Assembly (NCBI RefSeq): GCF_008923185.1
Contig: NZ_WBMT01000013.1
Span: forward strand, 248,001-312,000
Length of the DNA: 64,000 bases
Direction: 5' to 3'
DNA from: Actinomadura rudentiformis
GTDB taxonomy: Bacteria > Actinomycetota > Actinomycetes > Streptosporangiales > Streptosporangiaceae
Shown: positions 11,588 to 20,088 of the stretch, in pieces
Numbering within the stretch: the stretch's first letter is position 1
Layout of the letters: each line of letters begins with the position of its first letter
The notes under the pieces: model-generated
What the model was told of the DNA's origin: nothing
The model's input: only the letters and a program-made list of their open reading frames with translations
Database searches by the model: none
Program-made: the position numbers and the translations under genes

Positions 11588-13942
11588 TCAGGGGCGGCGG
11601 GACTTGCGGCGGAACATGGCGATCAGGCCGCGGAGGGCGCGTTCGTCCAGGGAGCCGAACGGGTTGTCGTGGACCAGATAGGTCCAGGTCGCGGAGGGTC
11701 GTTGCAGGCCCGCGGCGGTCAGGTCGATGCCGTCCGGCGTGGCGGTGAGGGTCTCGAACGTGTCGACGGCTCGTTCGACGGCGCGGCCCAGGAGCTTCTT
11801 GCCCGCAGGGACGGCCTCCCGGTTGAACTCGACCAGCGGGTCAAGGCCACGGCCGAGCGAGCGCAGATGAATGCCTTCGCGCAGGTCGGCCAGGTAGGCG
11901 AGGTGCTCGGTCCAGCAGCGGTCGAGATGGAAGAGGGCGACCTGGCGGGCGGCTTCGGCGACCGCCTCCTCGCCCGCGATCTCGACGAGCTCGGCGTGGT
12001 GGGCGGCGCGGCGTTCGGCCACGAGGCGGTCGGCGTGGTCACCGCGCAGCAGCTGACCGCGTTCGGCCAGGACCTCGCGGCGCTGAAGGCCGATCAGCTG
12101 GTTGTAGCGCCAGGTGTTGCGGTGGATCTCCACCTCGACGCCTTCCGCGACGCGCTGTGCGTGGCCGACGATCCAATGGGCGTTCTTGTCCTCGAGCCGG
12201 CCGTCGGACGCGGGGGTGGCGTTGGACTCCTCGTCGGGCGCGTACTGCGTGACCAGGTCGTCCTCAAGGCTGCTGAAGAACACCGAGCCGCCGGGGTCGC
12301 CCTGGCGGCCCGCGCGGCCGCGCAGCTGATCGTCCAGGCGGCTGCTGTGGTACCGGCCCGTGCCGATCACCAGGAGCCCGCCCAGCTCGACGACGCGCTC
12401 GGCGTCGGTCTCGGACGTTCCGCCCAGGCGGATGTCGGTGCCGCGGCCGGCCATCTGGGTCGAGACCGTGATCGCGCCCGCCGCGCCCGCCTCGGCGATG
12501 ATGGCGGCCTCTTCGGCGTCGTTCTTGGCGTTGAGGACGACGCAGGACAGCCCCGCGCGTTCGAGACGGCGCGCGAGGCGTTCGGACTCCGCGACGTCCA
12601 GCGTCCCGACGAGAACGGGTCGGCCGGTCGCGTGCGCGTCCGCGATCTCCTCGGTGATCGCCACCTCCTTGTCGGTGACCGTGGCGTACAGCCGGTCGGG
12701 TTCGTCGACCCGGACGCAGGGGCGGTTCGGCGGGATCACCGCGATCTCCAGGCCGTAGAACTCGCGCAGCTGCCCCGCGACCGCGAGCGCCGTTCCCGTC
12801 ATCCCGCAGCGGGTCGGATAGCGGCCGATGAGCTCCTGAACGGTGATCGAGTCGAGGATCTCGCCGCTCGCGGACGTCTCCAGTGCCTCCTTGGCCTCCA
12901 CGGCGGCCTGCAGCCCGTCCGGCCAGCGCTGGAGCAGGGCCACCCGGCCGCGCGAGGAGTTGATCAGCTTCACGGCGCCGTCGCGGACGATGTAGTCGAC
13001 GTCGCGTTGGAGCAGGACCTGGGCGTGCAGCGCGACGTTGACCGCGACGAGCGTGTCGGTATTGCCGGGCGAGTAGAGGTCGAGCCCGCCCAGCTCCCGT
13101 TCCACCGTACGGGCCCCGGCCGAGGTCAGCTGAACGTTGCGGCCCTCCTCGTCGGTCGTGTAATCCTGGCCCGGCCGCAACCGCCTCACCAGATCGGCGT
13201 ACACGGGATCAGCCGGGTCATGCTCGGACGCGCCCGCGAGGACGAGCGGCACCATCGCCTCGTCGACCAGCACCGAATCGGCCTCGTCGATCAGCACGAC
13301 CTCGGGCTCGGGCAGGACCAGCTCGTCCGTGGTCGTGGCCAGCCGGTCCCGCAGCAGATCGAAGCCGACCTCGCTCACCGGCGCGTACGTGACGTCGGCG
13401 GCATAGGCCTCCCGGCGCTCCTCGGGCGTCGAGGACTGCCCGACCGAGCCGACGGAGACGCCCAGGAGTTCATAGAGCGGGCCCATCCATTCGGCGTCCC
13501 GGCGCGCCAGATAGTCGTTCACCGACATCACGTGCACGCGCCGACCGCGCAGCGCATGCCCGGCGGCGGCCAACGCACCGGCAAGGGTCTTGCCCTCGCC
13601 CGTGGCCATCTCGACGATGTGACCGGACAGCAGGCCGAGCGTGCCGAGGAGCTGCACGTCGAACGGCCGTTCCCCCAACGCCCGCCGTGCCGCCTCCCGG
13701 CCGACCGCACACAACTCCGCGAGATCGAACTCGTCTCCCGCCTCTGCGGTGCGACCTGGCTTGTCCTGGTCCCGGACGTGGGCGGCGCGGAGGGCCAGGG
13801 CGGCAGCGGTCAGTTCCGCGTCGGAGAGATCGCGGAGTCGGGCCTCTCGCGTGGCGGCCTCGGCGACCAGGGCGCGATAAGGCGCCAGATCGATGGTCCC
13901 GGGCTTCTGCACCAGGCGCCGGAACCGGTCACGCAGCGCCAT
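11588..13942 (-). CDS. secA2: accessory preprotein translocase ATPase SecA2
   Basis: A 784-residue SecA-family ATPase, shorter than housekeeping SecA (about 900+) and close to mycobacterial SecA2. It starts at ATG 13942 (MALRDRFRRLVQK) with GGAGAAG upstream; an extended reading to 14170 is low-complexity and rejected. Walker A is MATGEGKT at about 110-117, Walker B is VLIDEADSV at about 215-223, and the C-terminal helicase motif TQMAGRGTDIRLGG is near 490-505. The zinc-binding C-terminal tail of SecA1 is absent. It exports a limited set of substrates together with SecYEG. The membrane-anchored protein just upstream, on the same strand, may be functionally linked. Confidence 0.9.
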   Translation of the reverse strand: MALRDRFRRLVQKPGTIDLAPYRALVAEAATREARLRDLSDAELTAAALALRAAHVRDQDKPGRTAEAGDEFDLAELCAVGREAARRALGERPFDVQLLGTLGLLSGHIVEMATGEGKTLAGALAAAGHALRGRRVHVMSVNDYLARRDAEWMGPLYELLGVSVGSVGQSSTPEERREAYAADVTYAPVSEVGFDLLRDRLATTTDELVLPEPEVVLIDEADSVLVDEAMVPLVLAGASEHDPADPVYADLVRRLRPGQDYTTDEEGRNVQLTSAGARTVERELGGLDLYSPGNTDTLVAVNVALHAQVLLQRDVDYIVRDGAVKLINSSRGRVALLQRWPDGLQAAVEAKEALETSASGEILDSITVQELIGRYPTRCGMTGTALAVAGQLREFYGLEIAVIPPNRPCVRVDEPDRLYATVTDKEVAITEEIADAHATGRPVLVGTLDVAESERLARRLERAGLSCVVLNAKNDAEEAAIIAEAGAAGAITVSTQMAGRGTDIRLGGTSETDAERVVELGGLLVIGTGRYHSSRLDDQLRGRAGRQGDPGGSVFFSSLEDDLVTQYAPDEESNATPASDGRLEDKNAHWIVGHAQRVAEGVEVEIHRNTWRYNQLIGLQRREVLAERGQLLRGDHADRLVAERRAAHHAELVEIAGEEAVAEAARQVALFHLDRCWTEHLAYLADLREGIHLRSLGRGLDPLVEFNREAVPAGKKLLGRAVERAVDTFETLTATPDGIDLTAAGLQRPSATWTYLVHDNPFGSLDERALRGLIAMFRRKSRRP

Positions 13943-14055
13943 GACACGCTTCTCCGATCTCTTGAGCCACGATGAGTCGAACGGGCGGCCGTACCTTCCC
14001 GTTCCCCACGATGATCGCAGGTTGGGCGTCGTCCGCGCGTCTCCGGCGGTCCGGG

Positions 14056-14751
14056 TCAGGCGCCTTCGACCACGCGCACCTGAGCGACGACCCGGCAGCC
14101 CTCCGGGAGGGCGTCGAACGTCGGATAGTGGTCGTTCCCCAGTTCCAGGCCGGTCAGGGTCTTCTTGCACCGTTCATCGGCCTGGACGACCTGCAGGAGG
14201 TAGGGATCGCCCCGTCCGCCCCATTCGGTGCCGATGCCGGTGGACTGGATCTCCCACTGCCCGTCCTCGATCCGCTCCGCCCGATAGTCGGCCAGATAGA
14301 ACCTGTTGCGCTTCTCCGCGAAGATGAAGATGCGCAGATCATCGTCGCCGAGATCATGGACGGTACCGCCGACCACGAAATCGCGATCCTCATGAAGGGC
14401 CTGGTCCCGCTCCGGGAACTCCACGTTCACCCGAGCCTGTGGGACGGGCGACTTCGTGGGGGCCGGGCTGGTCTGGCGCGGCGGACCCGGGACCGCCGGC
14501 GCCGAGGGCGGTGGCGGCGTCGAGGGCGGTGGCGGCGTCGACGCGGGAGACGGCGTGGGAGACGGGGCGCCGGTCCGATCACTGGGAAGGAGCACGCTCG
14601 CCTGTGGCGGTGGCTGGCCCTCAGCCGCCCCGACCAGGCTGGTGAGGCCCTTCAGCACGAATCCCGCGAAGACCGCCGCGACGCCGAACGCCAGGATGAA
14701 CCTGCGTTCGAGGAACGACCGGGACCGCAGCCGCTCACGACGCGTTCCCAC
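14056..14751 (-). CDS. single-pass membrane protein with Pro-rich linker and beta-sandwich-like domain
   Basis: A 231-residue protein that I do not recognise. Residues 1-18 are basic, a membrane segment is at about 19-42, then a Pro/Ser/Thr-rich linker (about 50-105) and an extracytoplasmic domain (about 108-231) with HEDRDFVVGGTVHDLGDDDLRIFIFAE, reminiscent of Ig-like surface domains. Two cysteines in the domain (ERCKKTL and EGCRVV) could form a disulfide. It ends 113 bases before secA2 on the same strand, so the two may be one transcription unit. Confidence 0.65.
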   Translation of the reverse strand: MGTRRERLRSRSFLERRFILAFGVAAVFAGFVLKGLTSLVGAAEGQPPPQASVLLPSDRTGAPSPTPSPASTPPPPSTPPPPSAPAVPGPPRQTSPAPTKSPVPQARVNVEFPERDQALHEDRDFVVGGTVHDLGDDDLRIFIFAEKRNRFYLADYRAERIEDGQWEIQSTGIGTEWGGRGDPYLLQVVQADERCKKTLTGLELGNDHYPTFDALPEGCRVVAQVRVVEGA

Positions 14752-14993
14752 GTCAGCTCACCGGCTCGGCCAGACGACCCTCGGGACCGCACGCGGGCGG
14801 CCGTGCTCCGAGACCCACTCCAGCCGCCACGTCGAACTCCTTGCGCCATCCGCCCCACAACGTGTCAGCTGTACCTTCTGCCCCATTTGTAACCACCGTC
14901 AAGGCGATTGGCACATTTAATACCACCCGCCGCCACGACGATCCGGCGCCAACGAGCCCGTCCGCCGGCCGCCGCACGAAGCGACTTGCCAGG
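14752..14993. other. intergenic region without a supported gene
   Basis: About 240 bases between the start of the membrane protein (14751) and the end of the GH3 gene (14994). It contains one A/T-rich patch near 14885-14925 that is likely the promoter of the 14056-14751 gene. Open frames here lack coding character. Confidence 0.4.
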
Positions 14994-16538
14994 TCAGGGA
15001 GCGTGGGTGAGGCCTAGGAGTTCGGCGGCGGCTTGGGCATTGGCGGCGGCGGCACCGTAGGTGGCGACGTGGACGGCTCCTTCGGGGATCCAGACGGGCA
15101 GGCCCATCTCGACCACGATCGCGTCGGGGCGGGACTGGAGGAGGGCGGTGGTGAGGGCCCGCTGGCCCGCGTGGCGGTGCGCGTCACGCAGGACGACCAC
15201 GAGACCGCGGCCGGTGGCACGTTCCAGCAGGGAGGCGGCTTCGCTCGGGGTGCCCTCGGCGCGGACGGTGTCGGGCGCCCAGGGGCTCAGACCCCACGGC
15301 GTCGGGCCGACCGCGATGTTGCCGGTGGACGCCACCTCGACCACGAGCGGCCCGTTCGAGAGGCCGGAGAACTCGCCGGTGACCGAGCCAGTTTCAGCAC
15401 CGCTGACCGAGCCGCTGATCGAGCCGCTGACAGCGCCACTGGCAGTGGCATTGCCAGTGGCAGTGGCAGCGCCAGTGACACGGAGGGCCCGGCGCGCGGC
15501 CTCGATGCCTGCGGCGCGGTCCACGATCGCGGGGGTCGGGTCGGCCAGCCACTCCTTCATGCGGCGAGTACGTTCGGCGGCGTCGTGGAGGCGCTCCAGG
15601 GGCAGGCGTCCGGCGCGCACGGCCTTCTCGATGGCGGCGAGTACGGCTCGCAGGCTTTCCTGATGCTCGTTCGGGCCCAGGCAGAGCAGGTCGGCGCCGG
15701 CCAGCAGAGCCCGCACGGAGGCCTCGGGGATGCCGATGGCGCCGCTGGCGCCCTGCATGTCGAGCGCGTCGGTGACGATGACGCCCTGGTAGCCGAGGTG
15801 CTCACGAAGCAGCCCGGTGATCGCCGCTCGCGAGAGCGTGGACGGCACGCCCTTGGTGATCGACGGCAGATCGAGGTGGCCGGTCATGACCGCCTGGGTG
15901 CCGGCCTGGATCGCGCCGCGGAACGGCAGGAGATCGCGGCGGTCGAGAAGGGCCAGGTCGGCGTCCACGATCGGCACACCGAGGTGGGAGTCCTCGACGG
16001 TCGCGCCATGACCCGGGAAATGCTTGGCGCAGGCCGCGACCCCCGCCTCCTGGGTGCCGATCACCGAGGCGACGGCGTGCCGGGCCACCAGTTCGGGGTC
16101 GGAGCCGAACGAGCGGGTGCCGATCACCGGGTTGTCGGCGGCGGTGTTGACGTCCACGGAGGGCGCGAAGTTGAGGTTCACGCCGACCTCGGCGAGCTCG
16201 GCGCCCAGCGAGCGGTAGACCCGCCGGGTGAGCTCGGGGTCGTCCACCGCGCCGAGCGCCGCGTTCCCCGGGTACGGGGAGCCGGTCAGATGCCCGCCGA
16301 GCCGGGTGACGTCGCCCCCCTCCTCGTCGATCGTGATGATCGGGTCGGCGGCCTTGCGCATCTCGGCGGTGAGCGCGGCGAGCGCCTCGGGGCTGGGCAC
16401 GTTGCCGATCAGGGCGAAGAGGGTGACGCCGCCGAGGCCCCGTTCCAGCTCGTCCTGCAGCCAGCGCGGCGCGCTCGCTCCCGGGAACGACGGGAGGAGG
16501 GTCCCGCGGGCCAGCCGTTCGATCGAGCCGTCGCTCAT
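14994..16538 (-). CDS. GH3 beta-N-acetylhexosaminidase (NagZ/DasD-like)
   Basis: A 514-residue glycoside hydrolase family 3 enzyme removing beta-linked N-acetylglucosamine. The NagZ-type motifs are present: IDEEGGDVTRL (70-80), KHFPGHGATVEDSH (172-185, with the D/H dyad) and the nucleophile Asp257 in VTDALDM. There is no signal peptide, so it is cytosolic and fits processing of imported chito- or muro-oligosaccharides. An unusual Gly/Ser/Thr/Ala-rich stretch lies at about 353-384. The ATG overlaps the permease stop by 4 bases (ATGA), so it is the last gene of the importer operon, like DasD beside DasABC in Streptomyces. Confidence 0.9.
   Translation of the reverse strand: MSDGSIERLARGTLLPSFPGASAPRWLQDELERGLGGVTLFALIGNVPSPEALAALTAEMRKAADPIITIDEEGGDVTRLGGHLTGSPYPGNAALGAVDDPELTRRVYRSLGAELAEVGVNLNFAPSVDVNTAADNPVIGTRSFGSDPELVARHAVASVIGTQEAGVAACAKHFPGHGATVEDSHLGVPIVDADLALLDRRDLLPFRGAIQAGTQAVMTGHLDLPSITKGVPSTLSRAAITGLLREHLGYQGVIVTDALDMQGASGAIGIPEASVRALLAGADLLCLGPNEHQESLRAVLAAIEKAVRAGRLPLERLHDAAERTRRMKEWLADPTPAIVDRAAGIEAARRALRVTGAATATGNATASGAVSGSISGSVSGAETGSVTGEFSGLSNGPLVVEVASTGNIAVGPTPWGLSPWAPDTVRAEGTPSEAASLLERATGRGLVVVLRDAHRHAGQRALTTALLQSRPDAIVVEMGLPVWIPEGAVHVATYGAAAANAQAAAELLGLTHAP
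15388..15480 (-). repeat. in-frame simple repeat inside the GH3 gene
   Basis: Degenerate CTGA(C/T)CGAGCCG- and CACTGGCAGTGGCA-like units encode a Gly-Ser/Ala/Thr-rich run (about residues 353-384). It lies between the catalytic domain and the C-terminal part and looks like a locally expanded linker. Confidence 0.7.
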
Positions 16539-17425
16539 CCCTTCACCGCCCCGGCGGTCAGGCCCGACACCATGCGGCGCTGGACGAGAAGGAAGAAGAT
16601 GATCACGGGAATGGTGAGCAGCGTGGACGCTGCCATGATGGGCCCCCAGGCGTTGCCGCTGCGGCCGAAGAAGAACTGCAGCATGATCGGCAAGGTGTAC
16701 TTGTCTTGGTCGTCCAGGAACGTGAACGCGAAGATGAACTCGTTCCAGGCGGTGATGAAGGAGAAGATGCTGGTGGCCACCAGGCCCGGCGCCACCAGCG
16801 GCAGCAGGACCGTGAAGAACGTGCGGATCGGGCTCGCGCCGTCGATGGCGGCGGCCTCCTCCAGTTCCCTGGGCACGGCGGCGACGAAGCCGCGCAACAT
16901 CCAGATCGCGAACGGCACGGCGAAGCCGACGTAGACGATCACGAGCCCGGGCAGGCTGTTGAGCAGACCGAACTGCTTGAGGTTCAGGAAGAGCGAGATG
17001 ACCAGTGCCTCACACGGGACCATCTGCACGACCAACAGCATGATCAGGAACGTGGTGCGGAACCGGAACCGGAAGCGCGCCACGGCGGTGGCCGCCAGCA
17101 GCGCCAGCAGGCCCGAGATCACCACCGTGACGAGGGCGAGCACCGCGCTGTTGCGGAAGTACACCCAGAACGACGTCTCCGCGATGCCGCCGTTCAGCAC
17201 CAGGTCGAAGTGGTCGAGCGTCGGGCGCGACGGCAGCGGCTTGGGCGTGCTGCTGAAGATCTCGGTGTTGGGCTTGAACGCGGTGGACGCCATCCAGAAG
17301 ACGGGGAACACCGCCAGCAGGAACACTACGATCCCCGCGGTGTTGAGGGCGCCCTTGCGGAGGACGCGGGTACGGCGCGCGCGCCCCGGGCGACTCGCAA
17401 TGCCCAGGCGGCTTGGACGGCTCAT
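16535..17425 (-). CDS. carbohydrate ABC transporter permease (MalG type)
   Basis: A 296-residue inner-membrane permease with six hydrophobic segments and the ABC-coupling EAA loop (LEEAAAIDGASPIRTFF, about 183-200). It forms the translocation channel with the upstream MalF-type permease. It overlaps that gene by 4 bases and the downstream GH3 gene by 4 bases. No ATPase gene is present in the operon, so it must use a shared MsiK-like ATPase from elsewhere. Confidence 0.92.
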   Translation of the reverse strand: MSRPSRLGIASRPGRARRTRVLRKGALNTAGIVVFLLAVFPVFWMASTAFKPNTEIFSSTPKPLPSRPTLDHFDLVLNGGIAETSFWVYFRNSAVLALVTVVISGLLALLAATAVARFRFRFRTTFLIMLLVVQMVPCEALVISLFLNLKQFGLLNSLPGLVIVYVGFAVPFAIWMLRGFVAAVPRELEEAAAIDGASPIRTFFTVLLPLVAPGLVATSIFSFITAWNEFIFAFTFLDDQDKYTLPIMLQFFFGRSGNAWGPIMAASTLLTIPVIIFFLLVQRRMVSGLTAGAVKG

Positions 17426-18396
17426 TTCGTCTCTCCCTGTCGGACCATGACCCGCACGTACAGGGCCGTGACGATGAGCAGGATCACCGTGAGCACCATC
17501 GCGATCGCCGAGCCCATGCCGAGCTTGGGATTGAGCGACCCGAACGCCTCGGAGTAGGCGTACAGCGAGAGGTTGAAGGAGTCACGGTTGGCCATCCCGG
17601 CCATCACGAACAGCTGGGTGAAGACCTTGAAGTCCCAGATGATCGACATGACCAGCAGGACCATGAAGATGGGCTTGAGGATCGGGAACGTGATGCTCCA
17701 GAACGAGCGCCACGGCCCCGAGCCGTCCACCCGCGCCGCCTCGTACAGTTCCCCCGGCACGCTCTTGAGGCCCGCGAGCACCGACACCGCGATGAACGGG
17801 CAGGCCTGCCACACCACGCAGATCGTCAGCACGGTGTACGTCGACAGCGGCGTGCCGAACCAGTTGTAGTCGTTCCAGCCGCCCCCGACGAGCCAGTCCG
17901 GCAGCAGGTCGAGAGTCCAGTTGACCAGTCCGCCGGTCGTGCCGAACAACCAGGAGAAGATGATCGCCGCGGTCACCGGCGGGGTCGCCCACGCGACCAT
18001 CACGCCGCCCGCCACGAAGCTCGACATGCGCTTGCCGAGCTGGTGCAGCAGCAACCCGATCAGGGTGCCGACGACCAGCGTCAGCGAGACCGCGACCACC
18101 GCGAACAGCACGGTGTGCTTCAGGGTCTGCCAGAAGAACGGATCGCTGAAGATCTTGTCGTAGTTCTCGGTGCCCACCTGCTCGGCGGGCTCGCCGCGGA
18201 GCTGGCGGTTGCCGACCTTCTGGAACGACATGATCCCGATCTGGATCATCGGCCAGAACATCAGGAGGGCGATGACGACCAGCGTCGGGGCGATCAGCAG
18301 GTACGGCCCGAGGCGTGGACGGCGGCGCGGGCGGCCTGCCGTGCCGGAGGTCTTCCGACCCGGGTTCTTCCGAACCACGGGGGCGGTGTCGAGCAT
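17422..18396 (-). CDS. carbohydrate ABC transporter permease (MalF type)
   Basis: A 324-residue permease with a basic N-terminus (Arg-rich), six membrane segments and the EAA loop (YEAARVDGSGPWRSFW, about 213-229). Partner of the MalG-type permease, whose start overlaps its stop. It lies 165 bases downstream of the binding-protein gene on the same strand. Confidence 0.92.
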   Translation of the reverse strand: MLDTAPVVRKNPGRKTSGTAGRPRRRPRLGPYLLIAPTLVVIALLMFWPMIQIGIMSFQKVGNRQLRGEPAEQVGTENYDKIFSDPFFWQTLKHTVLFAVVAVSLTLVVGTLIGLLLHQLGKRMSSFVAGGVMVAWATPPVTAAIIFSWLFGTTGGLVNWTLDLLPDWLVGGGWNDYNWFGTPLSTYTVLTICVVWQACPFIAVSVLAGLKSVPGELYEAARVDGSGPWRSFWSITFPILKPIFMVLLVMSIIWDFKVFTQLFVMAGMANRDSFNLSLYAYSEAFGSLNPKLGMGSAIAMVLTVILLIVTALYVRVMVRQGETK

Positions 18397-18523
18397 GGAC
18401 TCAGTTCCGATCAGCCGGGGTTGGGCGGGGTCCCGCGACAGCGAGGACGAAGGATGCGCGCGGCTGGGATCTCGGGGGTCTCCGGGTGTGAGGTCTCGAA
18501 GACCCCCGAGAGTTCAGGCGTCC

Positions 18524-18581
18524 TACGGGTTGAGCAGGTGTGTTACGGGTGAGCAGGTGTGTTACGGGTTGAGCAGGGTGT
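18524..18581 (-). repeat. three-unit tandem repeat across the binding-protein stop codon
   Basis: On the plus strand the units are 18524-18543 (TACGGGTTGAGCAGGTGTGT), 18544-18562 and 18563-18581, nearly identical. The last is the true 3' end of the binding-protein gene, encoding its final Leu-Leu-Asn-Pro; its TAA stop (18562-18564) spans the junction with the middle unit. The other two are downstream copies. Confidence 0.92.
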
Positions 18582-19830
18582 TGGCCTGCTCGTTGGCCTT
18601 CTTCAGCTCACTGTCGGACGACTTACCCTGCATGATGGCCTTGATCGCGTTCGGCAGGATCTTCTTGGCCTGCTCGAACTCGCCCCAGCCTGCGCTGATC
18701 GGCGGGAACTTGGTGGTGCCCGCGATCTCGGTGAAGATCGCCAGCTTCGGGTCGGTGAACTTCACGTCCGAGCGCATCGACGAGAAGCCGCTGTAGTCCG
18801 CCCAGGCCTGCGCGTTCTTGGCGTTGTTGAGCACGGTGATGTAGTCGAACGCCGCGTCCTTGGCCTTGCTGTCCTTCCAGACGGCCAGGTCCGAGCCGCC
18901 GGCCATGACGGGCGCGTTGCCGCCGGCCTTGCTCGGGATCGGGAAGACGGCCCACTTGTCGGCGTCCTTGTCGGAGATCTTCTTCATCTCCTTGAACGCC
19001 CAGCTGCCGTCGAAGTACATGCCGAGCTTGCCGAGGGCGAAGTCGCGCTGCGGGCCTTCGAGCTCGTTCTTGCCGACGTACTTGGCGGAGGCGACCTTGT
19101 CCTTGGTCACCAGACCGGCGTAGAAGTCGACGGCCTCCTTGACCTGAGGCTGGTCGAGCTTGCCGACGAACTTGTCGCCCTCCTTGACGGCCACGTCACC
19201 GCCGTTGCCCCAGATGAAGCTGAGCAGCGCGTTGGTCTGGTCGCTCGGCACACCGATGCCCGGGACCTTCTTGGCGTCCTGGATCTTCTTGGCGGCGGCG
19301 CTCAGGTCGGCCCATGTCTTGGGCTGCTGGATGCCCAGTTCGTCGAACCAGTCCTTGCGGAACCACACGCCGCGGACGCCGCCGTACCACGGCACCGCGT
19401 AGGTCTTGCCGCCCGACCGGTCGTTCTCCAGGGCGGTCTTGTTGAGGGTCTTGCCGTCGGCCCACGCGTCGTACAGGTCGGTGACGTCGGCCAGGCTGCC
19501 CTGCTCGATGTGCGACTGGACGTCGGTGTTGCCGAGCTCGGTGACGTCGGGGCCCTCCCCGCCGGCGGCGGCCTTCTGGAACGTGGTGGCGACCTGCGGC
19601 CACGGCACGTACTTGATCACGACGTCCGTGCCCGGGTGCTTGGCCTTGAAGTCGGTCTCGACGCCGTCGAGGAACTTGGTCTGCTCGGGCGTGCCATCGC
19701 CCATCATCCAGACCTTGAGCTGCGCCGGGTCCTTGCCCGCCCCGCCGTCGGCCTTGTCATCGCCGCCGCCGCAGGCCGTGGCGGCCAGGGCGATCGCGGC
19801 CGCTACGGCCGCAACCTTGGTGTACTTCAC
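18562..19830 (-). CDS. sugar ABC transporter substrate-binding lipoprotein
   Basis: A 422-residue extracellular solute-binding protein (family 1). GTG 19830 gives a textbook lipoprotein signal (VKYTKVAAVAAAIALAATAC; lipidated Cys at 20) and has AAAGGAAG upstream; a longer ORF to 19992 is untranslated leader. The mature part shows the usual features, such as WMMGDGTPEQTKFLDGVE and aromatic residues that stack on sugars. First gene of the operon binding protein-permease-permease-GH3. The GH3 partner suggests N,N'-diacetylchitobiose or related amino sugars as ligand (inference). Confidence 0.9.
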   Translation of the reverse strand: MKYTKVAAVAAAIALAATACGGGDDKADGGAGKDPAQLKVWMMGDGTPEQTKFLDGVETDFKAKHPGTDVVIKYVPWPQVATTFQKAAAGGEGPDVTELGNTDVQSHIEQGSLADVTDLYDAWADGKTLNKTALENDRSGGKTYAVPWYGGVRGVWFRKDWFDELGIQQPKTWADLSAAAKKIQDAKKVPGIGVPSDQTNALLSFIWGNGGDVAVKEGDKFVGKLDQPQVKEAVDFYAGLVTKDKVASAKYVGKNELEGPQRDFALGKLGMYFDGSWAFKEMKKISDKDADKWAVFPIPSKAGGNAPVMAGGSDLAVWKDSKAKDAAFDYITVLNNAKNAQAWADYSGFSSMRSDVKFTDPKLAIFTEIAGTTKFPPISAGWGEFEQAKKILPNAIKAIMQGKSSDSELKKANEQANTLLNP

Positions 19831-19870
19831 TGGGACTTCCTTTCCAGCATGGCATCGCCGTGAGTGCATC

Positions 19871-19915
19871 CCCGACCGTCGGGGCCATGGATCGGGCCCG
19901 GACCCTTTAGGGTCC
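19871..19915. promoter_or_regulatory. two short inverted repeats in the binding-protein leader
   Basis: CCCGAC-C-GTCGGG (19871-19883) and GGACCC-TTTA-GGGTCC (19900-19915) are perfect short inverted repeats, 41-85 bases upstream of the GTG start at 19830. They could form hairpins in the leader or bind a regulator; nothing in the sequence decides which. Confidence 0.35.
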
Positions 19916-20025
19916 AGCCATGCCCGACACTTGCTCGCACCGGCCGCGGGACGCCCTGCTCGCCAGTCGGCGCTCGATGTGCGTCTCATCACCCGGGTTG
20001 GGCTGCCGAGGCGCTTGCGCGTAAA

Positions 20026-20062
20026 CTAACAAGAAACTTTCCTAAACAAAACCGCTTGTTAG
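20026..20062. promoter_or_regulatory. inverted repeat CTAACAAG...CTTGTTAG upstream of the ROK gene
   Basis: CTAACAAG (20026-20033) and CTTGTTAG (20055-20062) are perfect 8-bp arms 21 bases apart, in the only A/T-rich stretch of the ROK/binding-protein divergent region. The right arm ends 26 bases before the ROK start. It is a likely site for the ROK protein itself, controlling both divergent units. Confidence 0.5.
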
Positions 20063-20088
20063 CGGATTGAGACTTTGAGGGGTCCAGC

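Noticed and set aside
11669..13975. A 768-codon open frame on the plus strand opposite secA2
   Set aside because: It mirrors the secA2 codons, is full of Arg/Gly/Asp/Ala with no domain, and long antisense frames are normal at this GC content. The same holds for the long frames opposite ftsK (39530-41707), rimO (36592-38019), lhr (4662-6371), GH3 (15033-16934) and RNase J.
14753..14977. A 74-codon frame upstream of the membrane protein gene
   Set aside because: No ribosome-binding site, weak codon bias and overlap with the likely promoter region.
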